The translations under genes were made by a program, and so were the position numbers. From Citricoccus sp. SGAir0253 (GTDB lineage Bacteria > Actinomycetota > Actinomycetes > Actinomycetales > Micrococcaceae), in assembly GCF_005877055.1 (NCBI RefSeq), contig NZ_CP039424.1:2418001-2482000 (forward strand): a DNA stretch of 64,000 nucleotides, written 5' to 3'. Of the stretch, positions 46,901 through 53,346 are shown piece after piece (the stretch's first letter is position 1; the number at the start of each line of letters is the position of its first letter). The notes under the pieces are model-generated. The model had not been told where the DNA came from, did not search any database, and saw only the letters and a list, made by a program, of their open reading frames with translations.

Positions 46901-47132
46901 ACTCGGCCATGGTGGTGGCCACGCCGCCGTCGAGGGTCTGCGACTGGTGGTTCAGGTGGGCGACCATGTTCTCGGCGCGGTTGACCACCCACACGCCGCC
47001 GTCGTTGAGGTCCACGTCCGCGGTCTCGAACCCGGGGTGGATGATCGCCCCGGCCACCGCGGCCGCGGAGACGCCGAGGAACGCCGTGGCCTTGAGCGCG
47101 CCCCGGCGCGCGGCACCCCACTGTGTCCTCAC
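40944..47132 (-). CDS. Giant anchored Ig-like/fibronectin-III surface protein
   Basis: A 2062-residue secreted or surface-exposed protein. A basic tip (MRTQWGAARRGALK) and one hydrophobic helix (about 13-32) serve as signal anchor. A beta-rich region to about residue 415 reads like a propeller (repeated VVNRAE, VAVADPEHG, VWVADLDANLL). About eleven cadherin/Ig-like units of about 95 residues (about 420-1490) follow, many with the Ca-site-like phrase NDxDPDGD. Four fibronectin-III units (about 1490-1855) come next, then a Pro-rich linker of eight prolines. The last 80 residues contain four cysteines (GCDIKCHKYRV, AKCWASG, LDCWAGHG). GTG 47132 has GGGGGAG upstream. It lies upstream of MoxR in the same direction; a substrate of that module is a reasonable inference. 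Confidence 0.9.
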   Translation of the reverse strand: MRTQWGAARRGALKATAFLGVSAAAVAGAIIHPGFETADVDLNDGGVWVVNRAENMVAHLNHQSQTLDGGVATTMAEFDLAQHADQVYLRDRETAALVTVDPAAFELTGESMLPAGHHFSYGEDVVAVADPEHGRVHAARTAEAGSMSAEGSAPLYQAEGRVASAVGRDDVVWVADLDANLLKGFRPLTEEERRDAAAAADGDGPSADAPPGQAAGFREVVSTEVDGLAGLTAPQVSAVGDTGVVFDAPSGTLVTSEGTATTVPDAAGGRLQAPGPEADGAVVALAGGTATVPLDGGGARHAPVEATGTPVQPVRVGSCTHAAWQGSGLYQRDCDDDGQDLVERIPEVPAAAELVFRVNRDVVVLNDVAQGNSWLVQDALKIVDNWADLEPPKGEGEQEDEESDEITDSIELPDRQEENQRPVARDDAFGVRAGRTTALPVLFNDVDPDGDLLTAELKGGQPRVGTLQPIHDGTGFQLVVPGDATGTASFSYGADDGRGGTDTARATVRVVPEDQNGAPEQERVTTLRVQAGTEVSQDVLTDWRDPDGDDLQLMGAVSEDGDVVRVRPDGVLTFEDVGKSTGTKELEITVSDRRESSTGRVVVEVLPEGAAPPITATDHVTVNRGEEATFAPLGNDFDPTGSGLRLAHVDPVPGAEVELNPDTGTVSFRSGREGTSYLKYVATNGPASAPGLIRVDVRDPEENPGAPIAVRDVALVPADGDVLVDVLGNDTDPEGGVLVVQQVEVPRDAPVGVAIERNAVLRVTDRRGLAEPLTFSYTVTNGTAASTGEVTVIPIPAPETMEPPRPNPDTAVVRAGDVVTVPVLENDVHPNGAELTLEPVLAEGVDAADGLVSVADDTIRLRAGRDPGTVSAVYTVSGPDGQEASARVTFHVTAVDLEDNSPPTPERVEGRVFAGNTVAIPIPLDGIDPDGDSVSLVQLQAPPSLGTAKVTANSIEYTAAEGTAGTDAFTYVVEDRLGARATGTIMVGIAPVAKVNTPPVAVNDSLRVQPGRPVAVDVLANDTDADGDELRFLETLEATEGSDAALVDGRILLTAPAGAGFVTVRYGITDGRGGTDTGTLTVEADPRAPLRAPIARDDRVSFQETVDRDEVTVDLLGNDEDPDGTPDDLVVALPDDPEGVELTEEDQLVVPVESNPQVITYRLTDADELSSYAFVIVPGSGEARPALRSDAPLEVTAGEDLALDVGELVVVRDGRSPRLTEEAKVTSSPQSEADLVRSATGLVFRAPRDYAGAASVSFEVTDGSGPDDPDGLKSVLTQPIRVVPPPDEESNTPPTLQSNSLEAAAGGDPVRLDLSQAAADPDPRDAGRLRFALGAVDVEGVDVALEGSVLTVRADSRTPKGTRGTVRVSVTDGRSEPVAAQVAISVNGSDRELAVANPDTVEDAHQGRSETVRVLDNDVNPFAGEGPLTLRAATTREGGGRVAVRGDTVVVTPAEDVVGQMRVQYTIGDLTEDPDREVQGTITLNVKGAPEAPGVPRVESVGDREVVLAWDAPADNGSAITGYTVSAAGVEQRCAATTCTITGLANDREYEFTVTATNEVGESDPSVASRPARPDVEPEQPAPPTGTDGDGTVELSWTAPVNRGSPITSYTVEISPAPAGGVSQRSVSGTSTTWDGLTNGTAYQFRVQAVNDADRPSEYSGWSSSVTPAGVPGQPPAPSAARAQSAVNGGVVDVSWTAPDDNGASIGSYDLHVYEGGTRVRTVAGVSGTTQQVTGLEATSSYSFAVVARNRVGDSAPSARSAAVTPYGRPKAPSAPRIAATGQDHRISVDFTPGSANGSPVTGYQYQVNGGGWQSIAGPGSVIDVGSNGTNVTVSVRALNAAGAGDPSGASNQTSAYGPIKDAADVRSSGGERKVVHSWNPNVRDYENGRGLALTVTVDGRQVDATAGSHTATVGYSTTSTVVVRVETTPEASVQMSRQWSAKATSDKAPPPPPPPPSPSGVTERGAPVSVSGCDIKCHKYRVSVQDFTPGTHTAKCWASGGTAGSGRTIGTGNSYPIRVGLDGRGSGDLDCWAGHGYFDRVWAVFDTNGVKTTPLTPWPGY

Positions 47133-47337
47133 GATGCTCCCCCGATGGTGACAACCGGCGGCCGGCCCGGTGCGCCGGACCCGGTGCGCCGGGACCGCTG
47201 CGGGTGCCCGGCGGCCGCCCCGGTGAGTCTATCGGCCCCGCGCCGGCGCCCCGCCCCCGACATGCGGGGACCTCGCCGGGCCGGCGGCCGCCCCGGGGGC
47301 CGGCCGCGCCGACGGGACGCGCACCGTGGGCACGCGC

Positions 47338-48615
47338 TCAGTCGACGACGAGGCCCTCGCCCGAGCCGGGCATGAGGATGGACGGGCGGATCTCCCCGAA
47401 GCCGCGCACCATCCGGGGCGGCTGCGGGACGAGGATGAACCGCTCGTCGTCCTCGAGGGCCATGGCGGTCATCGCGTCGACCAGCACGGTGCCCGGGTCG
47501 GCGAGCGCGGTCAGCCGGGAGGCCAGGTTCACGGTGGGGCCGTAGATGTCCCCGAGGCGGGACAGCACGCGGCCCCACACGAGCGAGACGCGGGCCGAGG
47601 GCAGCACGGGGTCGTCGCTCATGGCCTTGGCCAGGGCGAGGGAGATCTGCGCGCCCGCCTCCGGGGTCTCGGCGTTGAACAGCACCTCGTCCCCCACGGT
47701 CTTGACGAGCCGGCCGCCGCCGATCGAGATGATCTCCGCGCACTTGTTCTCGAAGCGCTGGACCATCTGCGCCAGGGTGCGCTCGTTCATCTGCCGGGAC
47801 AGCGAGGTGTAGGAGACCATGTCCGCGAAGCCGACGGCCCGGGCCAGGGGCAGCGGGGCGTCGTCCTCGGACCCGTCCCGGCCCACCGCGCTGGCCGCGA
47901 GCCCGGCCTCCACGCGCACCGTGAGCCGCTGCAGCGCGGAGTTGAGCTGACGCCGGTAGGAGTACTCCATGACCTGCTGGAGCGGTTCGATGATCTCCGG
48001 CAGCATGCGCACCACCTCCCGCCGGGCCTGGGGGTCCGTCATGCCCTCCTCGCTGATCTTGTTCTCCACGAGGGCCTCGATCTGCCAGACCACCATGCGG
48101 TCCGTCATCTGGCCGATCGAGCGGGTCAGGGAGATGGCCGTCTCCTCGTTGAGCACGCCCCGGCGGACGAGGTCGATCATGGTGCCGATCGCGGCCGTGT
48201 CCTGTGGCGTGAACGCCCGGTCCCCGTCCTGGACGTTGGGGAAGCCGAGCGCGCGCCACAGCTTGCGGGCGGAGACCAGCGAGACGCCCAGCTCGCCGGC
48301 CATCTCGCGCCGGGTCAGGGTGCGCGGGCCGCCGAGCAACTCCTCCTCGAGGTCCGAGATCGCCTGGGTCCAGGTGGCCGGATCCTGCGGGATCCCCAGG
48401 GAGGACGTGGCGGTCGTGTCCGGCGGCACCTCGGCCGGGGCGGGCTCGGCGGACGGCCGGGGGGCCGGTCCGGGGCCGTCGTCGCCGGCGGGCACGGCGC
48501 CGGCCACGGCGGGGTCGGGGACCCCGGGCCGAGGAGCGGGCTCGGCGCCCGGCACGGGGCCGTCGTCGGGGACCGGGCCGTCCAGGCCCTCCAGCGGATC
48601 AGCCACGGCGGCCAC
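47338..48615 (-). CDS. Class III adenylate/guanylate cyclase with regulatory domain
   Basis: A soluble nucleotide cyclase of about 425 residues. After a Pro-rich N-terminus comes the helical regulatory domain (GGPRTLTRREMAGELGVSLVSARKLWRALGFPNVQDGDRAFTPQD) similar to the pH-sensing domain of mycobacterial Rv1264. The catalytic domain has the metal Asp in GFADMVSYT, the second Asp in LVKTVGDEVLF, the adenine-recognition Asp in LGDIYGPTVNLASRL and the transition-state Asn/Arg in the same stretch. All look intact, so it should make cAMP (or cGMP). The start is uncertain: GTG 48615 or 48606, both near the stop of the PH-domain gene, with a GAGG site. A cAMP signal may link to the kinase module; unproven. 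Confidence 0.88.
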   Translation of the reverse strand: MAAVADPLEGLDGPVPDDGPVPGAEPAPRPGVPDPAVAGAVPAGDDGPGPAPRPSAEPAPAEVPPDTTATSSLGIPQDPATWTQAISDLEEELLGGPRTLTRREMAGELGVSLVSARKLWRALGFPNVQDGDRAFTPQDTAAIGTMIDLVRRGVLNEETAISLTRSIGQMTDRMVVWQIEALVENKISEEGMTDPQARREVVRMLPEIIEPLQQVMEYSYRRQLNSALQRLTVRVEAGLAASAVGRDGSEDDAPLPLARAVGFADMVSYTSLSRQMNERTLAQMVQRFENKCAEIISIGGGRLVKTVGDEVLFNAETPEAGAQISLALAKAMSDDPVLPSARVSLVWGRVLSRLGDIYGPTVNLASRLTALADPGTVLVDAMTAMALEDDERFILVPQPPRMVRGFGEIRPSILMPGSGEGLVVD

Positions 48616-49270
48616 CGCCCCTCGTCGCGGGGGACGCGGGGGACGCGGGGACCGCACGGGTCGCCGGGAACGCGGGGGCGGCAGAGGGGCCGGCCGGGGC
48701 CGGCCGGGGCCGGGTCGTCCAGCTCACCTGGGGCGCGGCGGCGGGATCCACCATGCCCTGCTCGGCGACCTGGCGGCGCAGCGCCGCCACCTCGCGCAGG
48801 ATCAGCTCGCGGAACCGGACGGCCTCGGGCATCCCGGCCAGCACCAGGTGCGATCCGCCGCCGTGCGCCACCACGAGGGTGCCGGCACCGGAGCGGCGCT
48901 GGCCGCGGCGCTGCTCCAGCCGGACGTCGTCCACGGCCAGCAGGTGCACGGCGCGCTCGCGCGTGCGGCCCGCCCCGTCCCGCCGGACGATCCGGCGGGT
49001 GGTGAGCACGGTGGTGCGCGCCAGCCACCGCCACGCGGGGCGGACGCTGCCGGCCAGGACCGCGAGACCGGCCAGGACCCACACCGTCCCGGAGAGCGCC
49101 GGCCGGGCCTGGACGAGCACCGAGGGCAGGTCGGCCCGGGCCAGGAGGCCCTGGACGTAGCCGGTGGCCAGGGCGATCAGCAGCAGCCGCAGGACGGGCG
49201 CGGTGAGGGCACGCGGGTGGGCCCGGGTGCGCACGCGCACCTGCTCCCCTGGTGTCAGCCGCAGTCCCAC
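48599..49270 (-). CDS. PH-domain membrane protein
   Basis: A 223-residue protein: [20 protein letters not shown], two transmembrane helices ([22 protein letters not shown] and [23 protein letters not shown]), then a bacterial PH-like domain ([39 protein letters not shown]) and a Pro/Ala-rich tail with 9-base DNA repeats. GTG 49270 is preceded by AAGGA ten bases upstream. It sits between birA and the cyclase gene, an order I recall as common in Micrococcales. Role unknown; bPH2 proteins are envelope-associated. Confidence 0.8.
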   Translation of the reverse strand: MGLRLTPGEQVRVRTRAHPRALTAPVLRLLLIALATGYVQGLLARADLPSVLVQARPALSGTVWVLAGLAVLAGSVRPAWRWLARTTVLTTRRIVRRDGAGRTRERAVHLLAVDDVRLEQRRGQRRSGAGTLVVAHGGGSHLVLAGMPEAVRFRELILREVAALRRQVAEQGMVDPAAAPQVSWTTRPRPAPAGPSAAPAFPATRAVPASPASPATRGGGRRG

Positions 49271-49335
49271 GTCCGTCGCGTCCTTCCCGCCGGGGGCCTC
49301 CGCCCCGTCTCGCCAGCGTCCGGTCCCGTCCCCGA

Positions 49336-50250
49336 TCAGCGGCGCAGGTGCACGACGTCGGCGGCGGAGACCTCCAGCAGGCCACCGCGCCGGGTGGCGC
49401 CGGGGACCGCTGGGTCCATCTTCCCACGGCCGGCCGGCTCGATGAGCAGGGTGCCGCCCGGGCCCAGTCCGCGGGCCGTGCCCGTGACCGCGGCGCCGCC
49501 GGGCAGCTCGGCGCGCACCCCGGTGCCCAGGGTGCCCAGGTGGGCGACGACGTCCCGCACCGCCGGGTGGGACCCGTCCACCTCGGCGCCGGGGTGGGCC
49601 CGCACCTCGCGGGTGAAGTCCTCGAGCGCGGCCCCCAGCGAGCGCAGCAGGGCCGGGAGGACGTCCCGGGCCAGCTCCCCGGCGGCGGGGTGGCCGGTGC
49701 CGGGCAGCCACTCGACCATCGACGTGGCGGTCGGCACGGGGGCCCCGTGGGGGCCGAAGTCCAGGTTCAGCCCGAGCCCGAGGACCAGCCCCGACTGGCC
49801 CGGCAGCACGCCGGCGAGGATCCCGCACAGCTTGCGCCCGTCCGGGGCCAGCACGTCGTTGGGCCACTTCACGGTCGCCCCGATCCCGCGCCGGCGCAGT
49901 TCGCGCGCCGCCACGGCGGCCGCGAGGAGGGTCGTCCAGCTCCAGTGCCGCACGTCCACCGCGGGGCGCAGCACCACGGAGAAGGACAGGGCGGTGCCCG
50001 CCGGCGTCGTCCAGTCCCGGCCCTGCCGGCCGCGGCCGGTGCGCTGGTCCAGCGTCGCCAGGGCGCGCAGGTGCGGCCAGTCCCCCGGGGCCGCCTCGGC
50101 GGCCTCCAGGACGGCGCGCTGGGTGGAGCCGGTGTGGTCCACCCACGTCACCGGGGGCACGGCGGGCGCGCGGCCGGGATCGCCGTGGGCCGGGCGTGCG
50201 GGGCCCGGCGCGGAGGCGGGCGGGGTGTCGGGCGAGGCGTCACGGTCCAT
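49336..50250 (-). CDS. birA: Biotin--[acetyl-CoA-carboxylase] ligase
   Basis: Attaches biotin to the carboxyl-carrier domain of acyl-CoA carboxylases. The 304-residue product has [51 protein letters not shown] (the GRGRQGR biotinyl-AMP loop), [26 protein letters not shown] and a C-terminal SH3-like fold ([23 protein letters not shown]). No DNA-binding domain is present, so it does not act as a repressor. ATG 50250 lies six bases after the box TATACC. The substrate is encoded 5.7 kb away, in the carboxylase locus. Confidence 0.95.
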   Translation of the reverse strand: MDRDASPDTPPASAPGPARPAHGDPGRAPAVPPVTWVDHTGSTQRAVLEAAEAAPGDWPHLRALATLDQRTGRGRQGRDWTTPAGTALSFSVVLRPAVDVRHWSWTTLLAAAVAARELRRRGIGATVKWPNDVLAPDGRKLCGILAGVLPGQSGLVLGLGLNLDFGPHGAPVPTATSMVEWLPGTGHPAAGELARDVLPALLRSLGAALEDFTREVRAHPGAEVDGSHPAVRDVVAHLGTLGTGVRAELPGGAAVTGTARGLGPGGTLLIEPAGRGKMDPAVPGATRRGGLLEVSAADVVHLRR

Positions 50251-50256
50251 GCCTCA

Positions 50257-50262
50257 GGTATA
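50257..50262 (-). promoter_or_regulatory. -10 box TATACC of birA
   Basis: Minus-strand TATACC, spacer TGAGGC, ATG 50250. Leaderless arrangement for the first gene of the long minus-strand array. Confidence 0.5.
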
Positions 50263-50380
50263 CCGCGCCCCGCCGGACGGCCGGGGCACGCGCAGGGTGG
50301 CCCTACTGCGGGACGGGTGGGCGGCGTACCCTCGGGATCATCCTTCGATGACTGTCGGATCGACTGGGAAGAGGCCGGAG

Positions 50381-51175
50381 ATGATGCTGGACCAGTGGGC
50401 CGGGCCCGCCGCGTACGAGACCTACATGGGGCGGTGGAGCCGTCGGCTGGCACCGCGGTTCCTGCAGTGGCTCGAAGCCCCGCCGCAGGGCCACTGGCTG
50501 GACGTCGGCTGCGGCACCGGCGCGCTCACCGAGGCCATCTGCGCCACGGCGGACCCGGCGTCCGTGCTGGGCTGCGACCCGTCCGAGGAGTTCATCGCCC
50601 ACGCCCGCGAGCACGTCCGGGACGAGCGGGCCGGGTTCGCGGTCGCCGCGGCGCCGGGCCTGCCGGTGCGCGAGGGCGGCTACGACAGCATCACGTCCCT
50701 GTTGGCCCTGAACTTCATGGCGGAGCCGGAGGCCGCCGTGGCGGAGATGGCCGCGCTCGCCGCCGGCAAGGACTCGCTCGTCTCGGCGTGCGTGTGGGAC
50801 TACGGCGAGCAGCTGCAGATGCTGGACCGGTTCTGGCACGCCGCCGCGGCGCTGGACCCCCACGCCCGGGAGCTGGACGAGGGACGGCGGTTCCGGCTGT
50901 GCCGGGCGGATGCCCTGGACACGCTGTTCCGCCGCTCGGGACTGCGCCGCGTCCACTGCGGCCCACTGTTCCTGCGCATGGTCTTCGCCGGGTTCGACGA
51001 CTACTGGGGCGCCCTGCTGAACGGCGTCGGACCGGCCCCGGCCTACGTGGCCTCGCTCGACGGGGACCGCCGCGAGGAGCTGGCCCGCCGGGTGCGGGAC
51101 GAGCTGCCCGGCGGCCCCCACGGCCGCATCACCCTGATGGCGCGCGCCTGGGCGGTGCGCGGCATGCCCCGCTGA
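50381..51175 (+). CDS. SAM-dependent methyltransferase
   Basis: Class I Rossmann-fold methyltransferase of 264 residues. [31 protein letters not shown] leads into motif [18 protein letters not shown], motif II ([14 protein letters not shown]), then [27 protein letters not shown], where motif IV and post-motif elements lie. C-terminal [16 protein letters not shown] closes the fold. I chose ATG 50381 (site AAGAGG) over an upstream in-frame ATG at 50348, which lies eight bases after a possible transcription start (-10 TACCCT at 50327-50332); both fit. Substrate unknown; it is next to the acyl-CoA carboxylase locus but need not belong to it. Confidence 0.85.
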   Translation: MMLDQWAGPAAYETYMGRWSRRLAPRFLQWLEAPPQGHWLDVGCGTGALTEAICATADPASVLGCDPSEEFIAHAREHVRDERAGFAVAAAPGLPVREGGYDSITSLLALNFMAEPEAAVAEMAALAAGKDSLVSACVWDYGEQLQMLDRFWHAAAALDPHARELDEGRRFRLCRADALDTLFRRSGLRRVHCGPLFLRMVFAGFDDYWGALLNGVGPAPAYVASLDGDRREELARRVRDELPGGPHGRITLMARAWAVRGMPR

Positions 51176-51265
51176 GCCGCCGGTCCGGGCCGCTCCGCGG
51201 CGGCCCCGGGCCGCTTCCGCGGCGATCCGGGGCCCGTTCGCACGGGACCGGCCCGGGACCCGATG

Positions 51266-51282
51266 TTGTGGGATTCCTACAA
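51266..51282. promoter_or_regulatory. 17-bp palindromic operator upstream of accD
   Basis: TTGTGGGATTCCTACAA, a near-perfect palindrome (TTGTnGGAnTCCnACAA). The same motif occurs at 55794-55810 and 55847-55863 before the biotin carboxylase gene and nowhere else that I noticed. Likely binding site of one regulator of fatty-acid carboxylase genes, a FasR-like TetR protein being the obvious candidate. Confidence 0.65.
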
Positions 51283-51304
51283 GGGGGGACCCGGCCCGCC
51301 TCAC

Positions 51305-51310
51305 TAGACT
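51305..51310 (+). promoter_or_regulatory. -10 box TAGACT of accD
   Basis: TAGACT about 31 bases downstream of the operator centre and about 86 bases before the accD start. The leader has a ribosome site, unlike the leaderless genes. Confidence 0.45.
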
Positions 51311-51396
51311 GGGCCCCGGACGGGCACCGTTGGCCGGAGGGGGGCCGCACCGGGCGCCCGGGGAATTGTATGGATGATCCAACCGACGGAGGACCC

Positions 51397-53025
51397 GTGA
51401 CCGTTCGCACCGAGGCCAGCACCGGGGCGAGCCCGGACGAGGGCGCACCGGACCTGACCACCACGGCGGGCAAGCTGCAGGACCTGGCCCGCCGCCGGGC
51501 GGAGGCCGCGCTGCCGTCCGGCGCGGCCGCCGTCGAACGGCAGCACGCGCGGGGCAGGCACACCGCCCGCGAGCGCGTGGAGATGCTGCTGGACCCGGGC
51601 TCCTTCGTCGAGTTCGACGCCCTGGCCGTGCACCGCACCACCGCCTTCGGGATGGACCGCAAGCGGCCGCTCGGCGACGGCCTCGTCTCGGGCCACGGCA
51701 CCGTGGACGGCCGGCTCGTGGCGGTGTACTCGCAGGACTTCACCGTCTACGGCGGCTCCCTCAGCCAGGTCAACGGCGAGAAGATCGTCAAGGTGCAGGA
51801 GTTCGCCGCGCGCAACGGCTGCCCGGTGATCGGCATCAACGACGGCGGCGGGGCCCGCATCCAGGAGGGCGTGGCCTCGCTGGCCATGTTCGCGGACATC
51901 TTCCGCAACAACGTGATGTCCTCCGGGGTGGTCCCGCAGATCTCCGTGATCATGGGGCCCTCGGCCGGCGGGGCCGCCTACTCCCCGGCCCTGACCGACT
52001 TCATCGTCATGGTGGACAAGACCTCCCACATGTTCATCACCGGGCCGGACGTCATCAGGACGGTCACCGGCGAGGACGTGGACATGGAGACCCTCGGCGG
52101 CGCCCGCCAGCACAACACCACCACCGGCACCGCCTCCTACCTGGCCGCCTCCGAGGAGGACGCCCTGGAGTACGTGCGGGAGCTGCTGGAGTTCCTGCCC
52201 TCCAACAACCTGGCCGAGGGGCCCGTGGAGCCGTTCGAGGAGGAGCTGGAGGTCACCGACGAGGACCGCACGCTGGACACCCTCGTCCCGGACTCCGCGA
52301 ACCAGCCCTACGACATGCTCACGGTGATCGAGCACCTGCTCGACGACGGCCACCTCCTGCAGGTCCAGGAGCTCTACGCGCCGAACGTCATCACGGGCCT
52401 GGGGCGGATCGAGGGCCGCACGGTGGGGATCGTGGCGAACCAGCCGATGCAGTTCGCCGGCACCCTGGACATCAACGCCTCCGAGAAGGCCGCGCGGTTC
52501 GTGCGCTTCTGCGACGCCTTCAACATCCCGATCGTCACCCTCGTGGACGTCCCCGGCTTCCTGCCCGGCACGGACCAGGAGTTCACCGGCATCATCCGCC
52601 GCGGGGCCAAGCTCATCTACGCCTACGCCGAGGCCACCGTGCCCAAGCTGACCGTCATCACGCGCAAGGCCTACGGCGGGGCGTACATCGTCATGGGCTC
52701 CAAGAAGCTCGGCGCGGACCTGAACCTCGCGTGGCCCACGGCGCAGGTGGGCGTGATGGGCGCCCAGGGCGCGGTGAACATCCTCTACCGGCGCGAGCTC
52801 GCCGCCGCCGAGGAGTCCGGGGCGGACGTGGAGGCCCGGCGCGCCGAGCTGGTGGAGGACTACGAGGCCGAACTGCTCAATCCCTACCAGGCGGCCGAGC
52901 GCGGCTACGTGGACGCCGTCATCACCCCGGCCGAGACCCGCGTCCAGCTCGTCCGCGGGCTGCGCGCCACCTTCCACAAGCGCGAGTCCCGGCCCGCCAA
53001 GAAGCACGGGAACATCCCCCTGTGA
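51397..53025 (+). CDS. accD: Acyl-CoA carboxylase beta (carboxyltransferase) subunit
   Basis: Carboxyltransferase of a biotin-dependent acetyl/propionyl-CoA carboxylase, 542 residues. It has the N-domain [42 protein letters not shown], the CoA/biotin pocket [31 protein letters not shown] and, in the C-domain, [22 protein letters not shown] and [17 protein letters not shown] 51397 is chosen because GGAGG lies four bases upstream; an in-frame ATG at 51370 has no site. The epsilon subunit follows at 53046. Substrate preference (acetyl versus propionyl) is not determined by these motifs. Confidence 0.96.
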   Translation: MTVRTEASTGASPDEGAPDLTTTAGKLQDLARRRAEAALPSGAAAVERQHARGRHTARERVEMLLDPGSFVEFDALAVHRTTAFGMDRKRPLGDGLVSGHGTVDGRLVAVYSQDFTVYGGSLSQVNGEKIVKVQEFAARNGCPVIGINDGGGARIQEGVASLAMFADIFRNNVMSSGVVPQISVIMGPSAGGAAYSPALTDFIVMVDKTSHMFITGPDVIRTVTGEDVDMETLGGARQHNTTTGTASYLAASEEDALEYVRELLEFLPSNNLAEGPVEPFEEELEVTDEDRTLDTLVPDSANQPYDMLTVIEHLLDDGHLLQVQELYAPNVITGLGRIEGRTVGIVANQPMQFAGTLDINASEKAARFVRFCDAFNIPIVTLVDVPGFLPGTDQEFTGIIRRGAKLIYAYAEATVPKLTVITRKAYGGAYIVMGSKKLGADLNLAWPTAQVGVMGAQGAVNILYRRELAAAEESGADVEARRAELVEDYEAELLNPYQAAERGYVDAVITPAETRVQLVRGLRATFHKRESRPAKKHGNIPL

Positions 53026-53045
53026 CCCCGAAGGAGCGACCCGCC

Positions 53046-53300
53046 ATGACCGCACGCGATGCCGACGCCCCGGACCGCCCCGGCAAGGAGCCGGTCCTCG
53101 TGGTCCGCGGCAGCCTGGACGCCGAGGAGACCGCGGCGCTGACCGCGGTGCTGCAGGCCGCGGCCGTGCAGGCCGAGCACCACCACCGCCAGGGCGCCGG
53201 TCGGCGCGACCCGGACCGCACCCTGGAGCGCCGCCGTCGCCTCGGGCTGTGGGCCCGGCCCGGCTCGGACTCCTGGCGGCACGCCGCCGGGCACAGCTGA
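53046..53300 (+). CDS. accE: Acyl-CoA carboxylase epsilon subunit
   Basis: Small actinobacterial accessory subunit that improves the alpha-beta complex. The 84-residue product has EPVLVVRGSLDAEETAALTAVLQAAAVQA, a charged basic stretch (HHHRQGAGRRDPDRTLERRRRLGLWARPG) and the WRHAAG tail, which match the family's pattern of a small N-terminal segment and a terminal tryptophan-rich end. AAGGAG precedes ATG 53046, twenty bases after accD. It is missing from a plain longest-frame view because of a longer out-of-context frame upstream. Confidence 0.9.
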   Translation: MTARDADAPDRPGKEPVLVVRGSLDAEETAALTAVLQAAAVQAEHHHRQGAGRRDPDRTLERRRRLGLWARPGSDSWRHAAGHS

Positions 53301-53334
53301 GGCACGCCCTGCGGCGCGGGGGCGCCCCGACCAG

Positions 53335-53340
53335 TAGGGT
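53335..53340 (+). promoter_or_regulatory. -10 box TAGGGT of the DUF885 gene
   Basis: TAGGGT, six bases (TTGTCC), then ATG 53347; no ribosome site. Leaderless. Confidence 0.55.
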
Positions 53341-53346
53341 TTGTCC

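Noticed and set aside
39114-47375. A 2753-residue open frame on the plus strand opposite the giant surface protein and DUF58 region
   Set aside because: It is a shadow of the minus-strand genes: low-complexity Gly/Arg/Pro-rich translation, no domain, and codon positions match the reverse of real genes. Very high GC makes such long antisense frames common.
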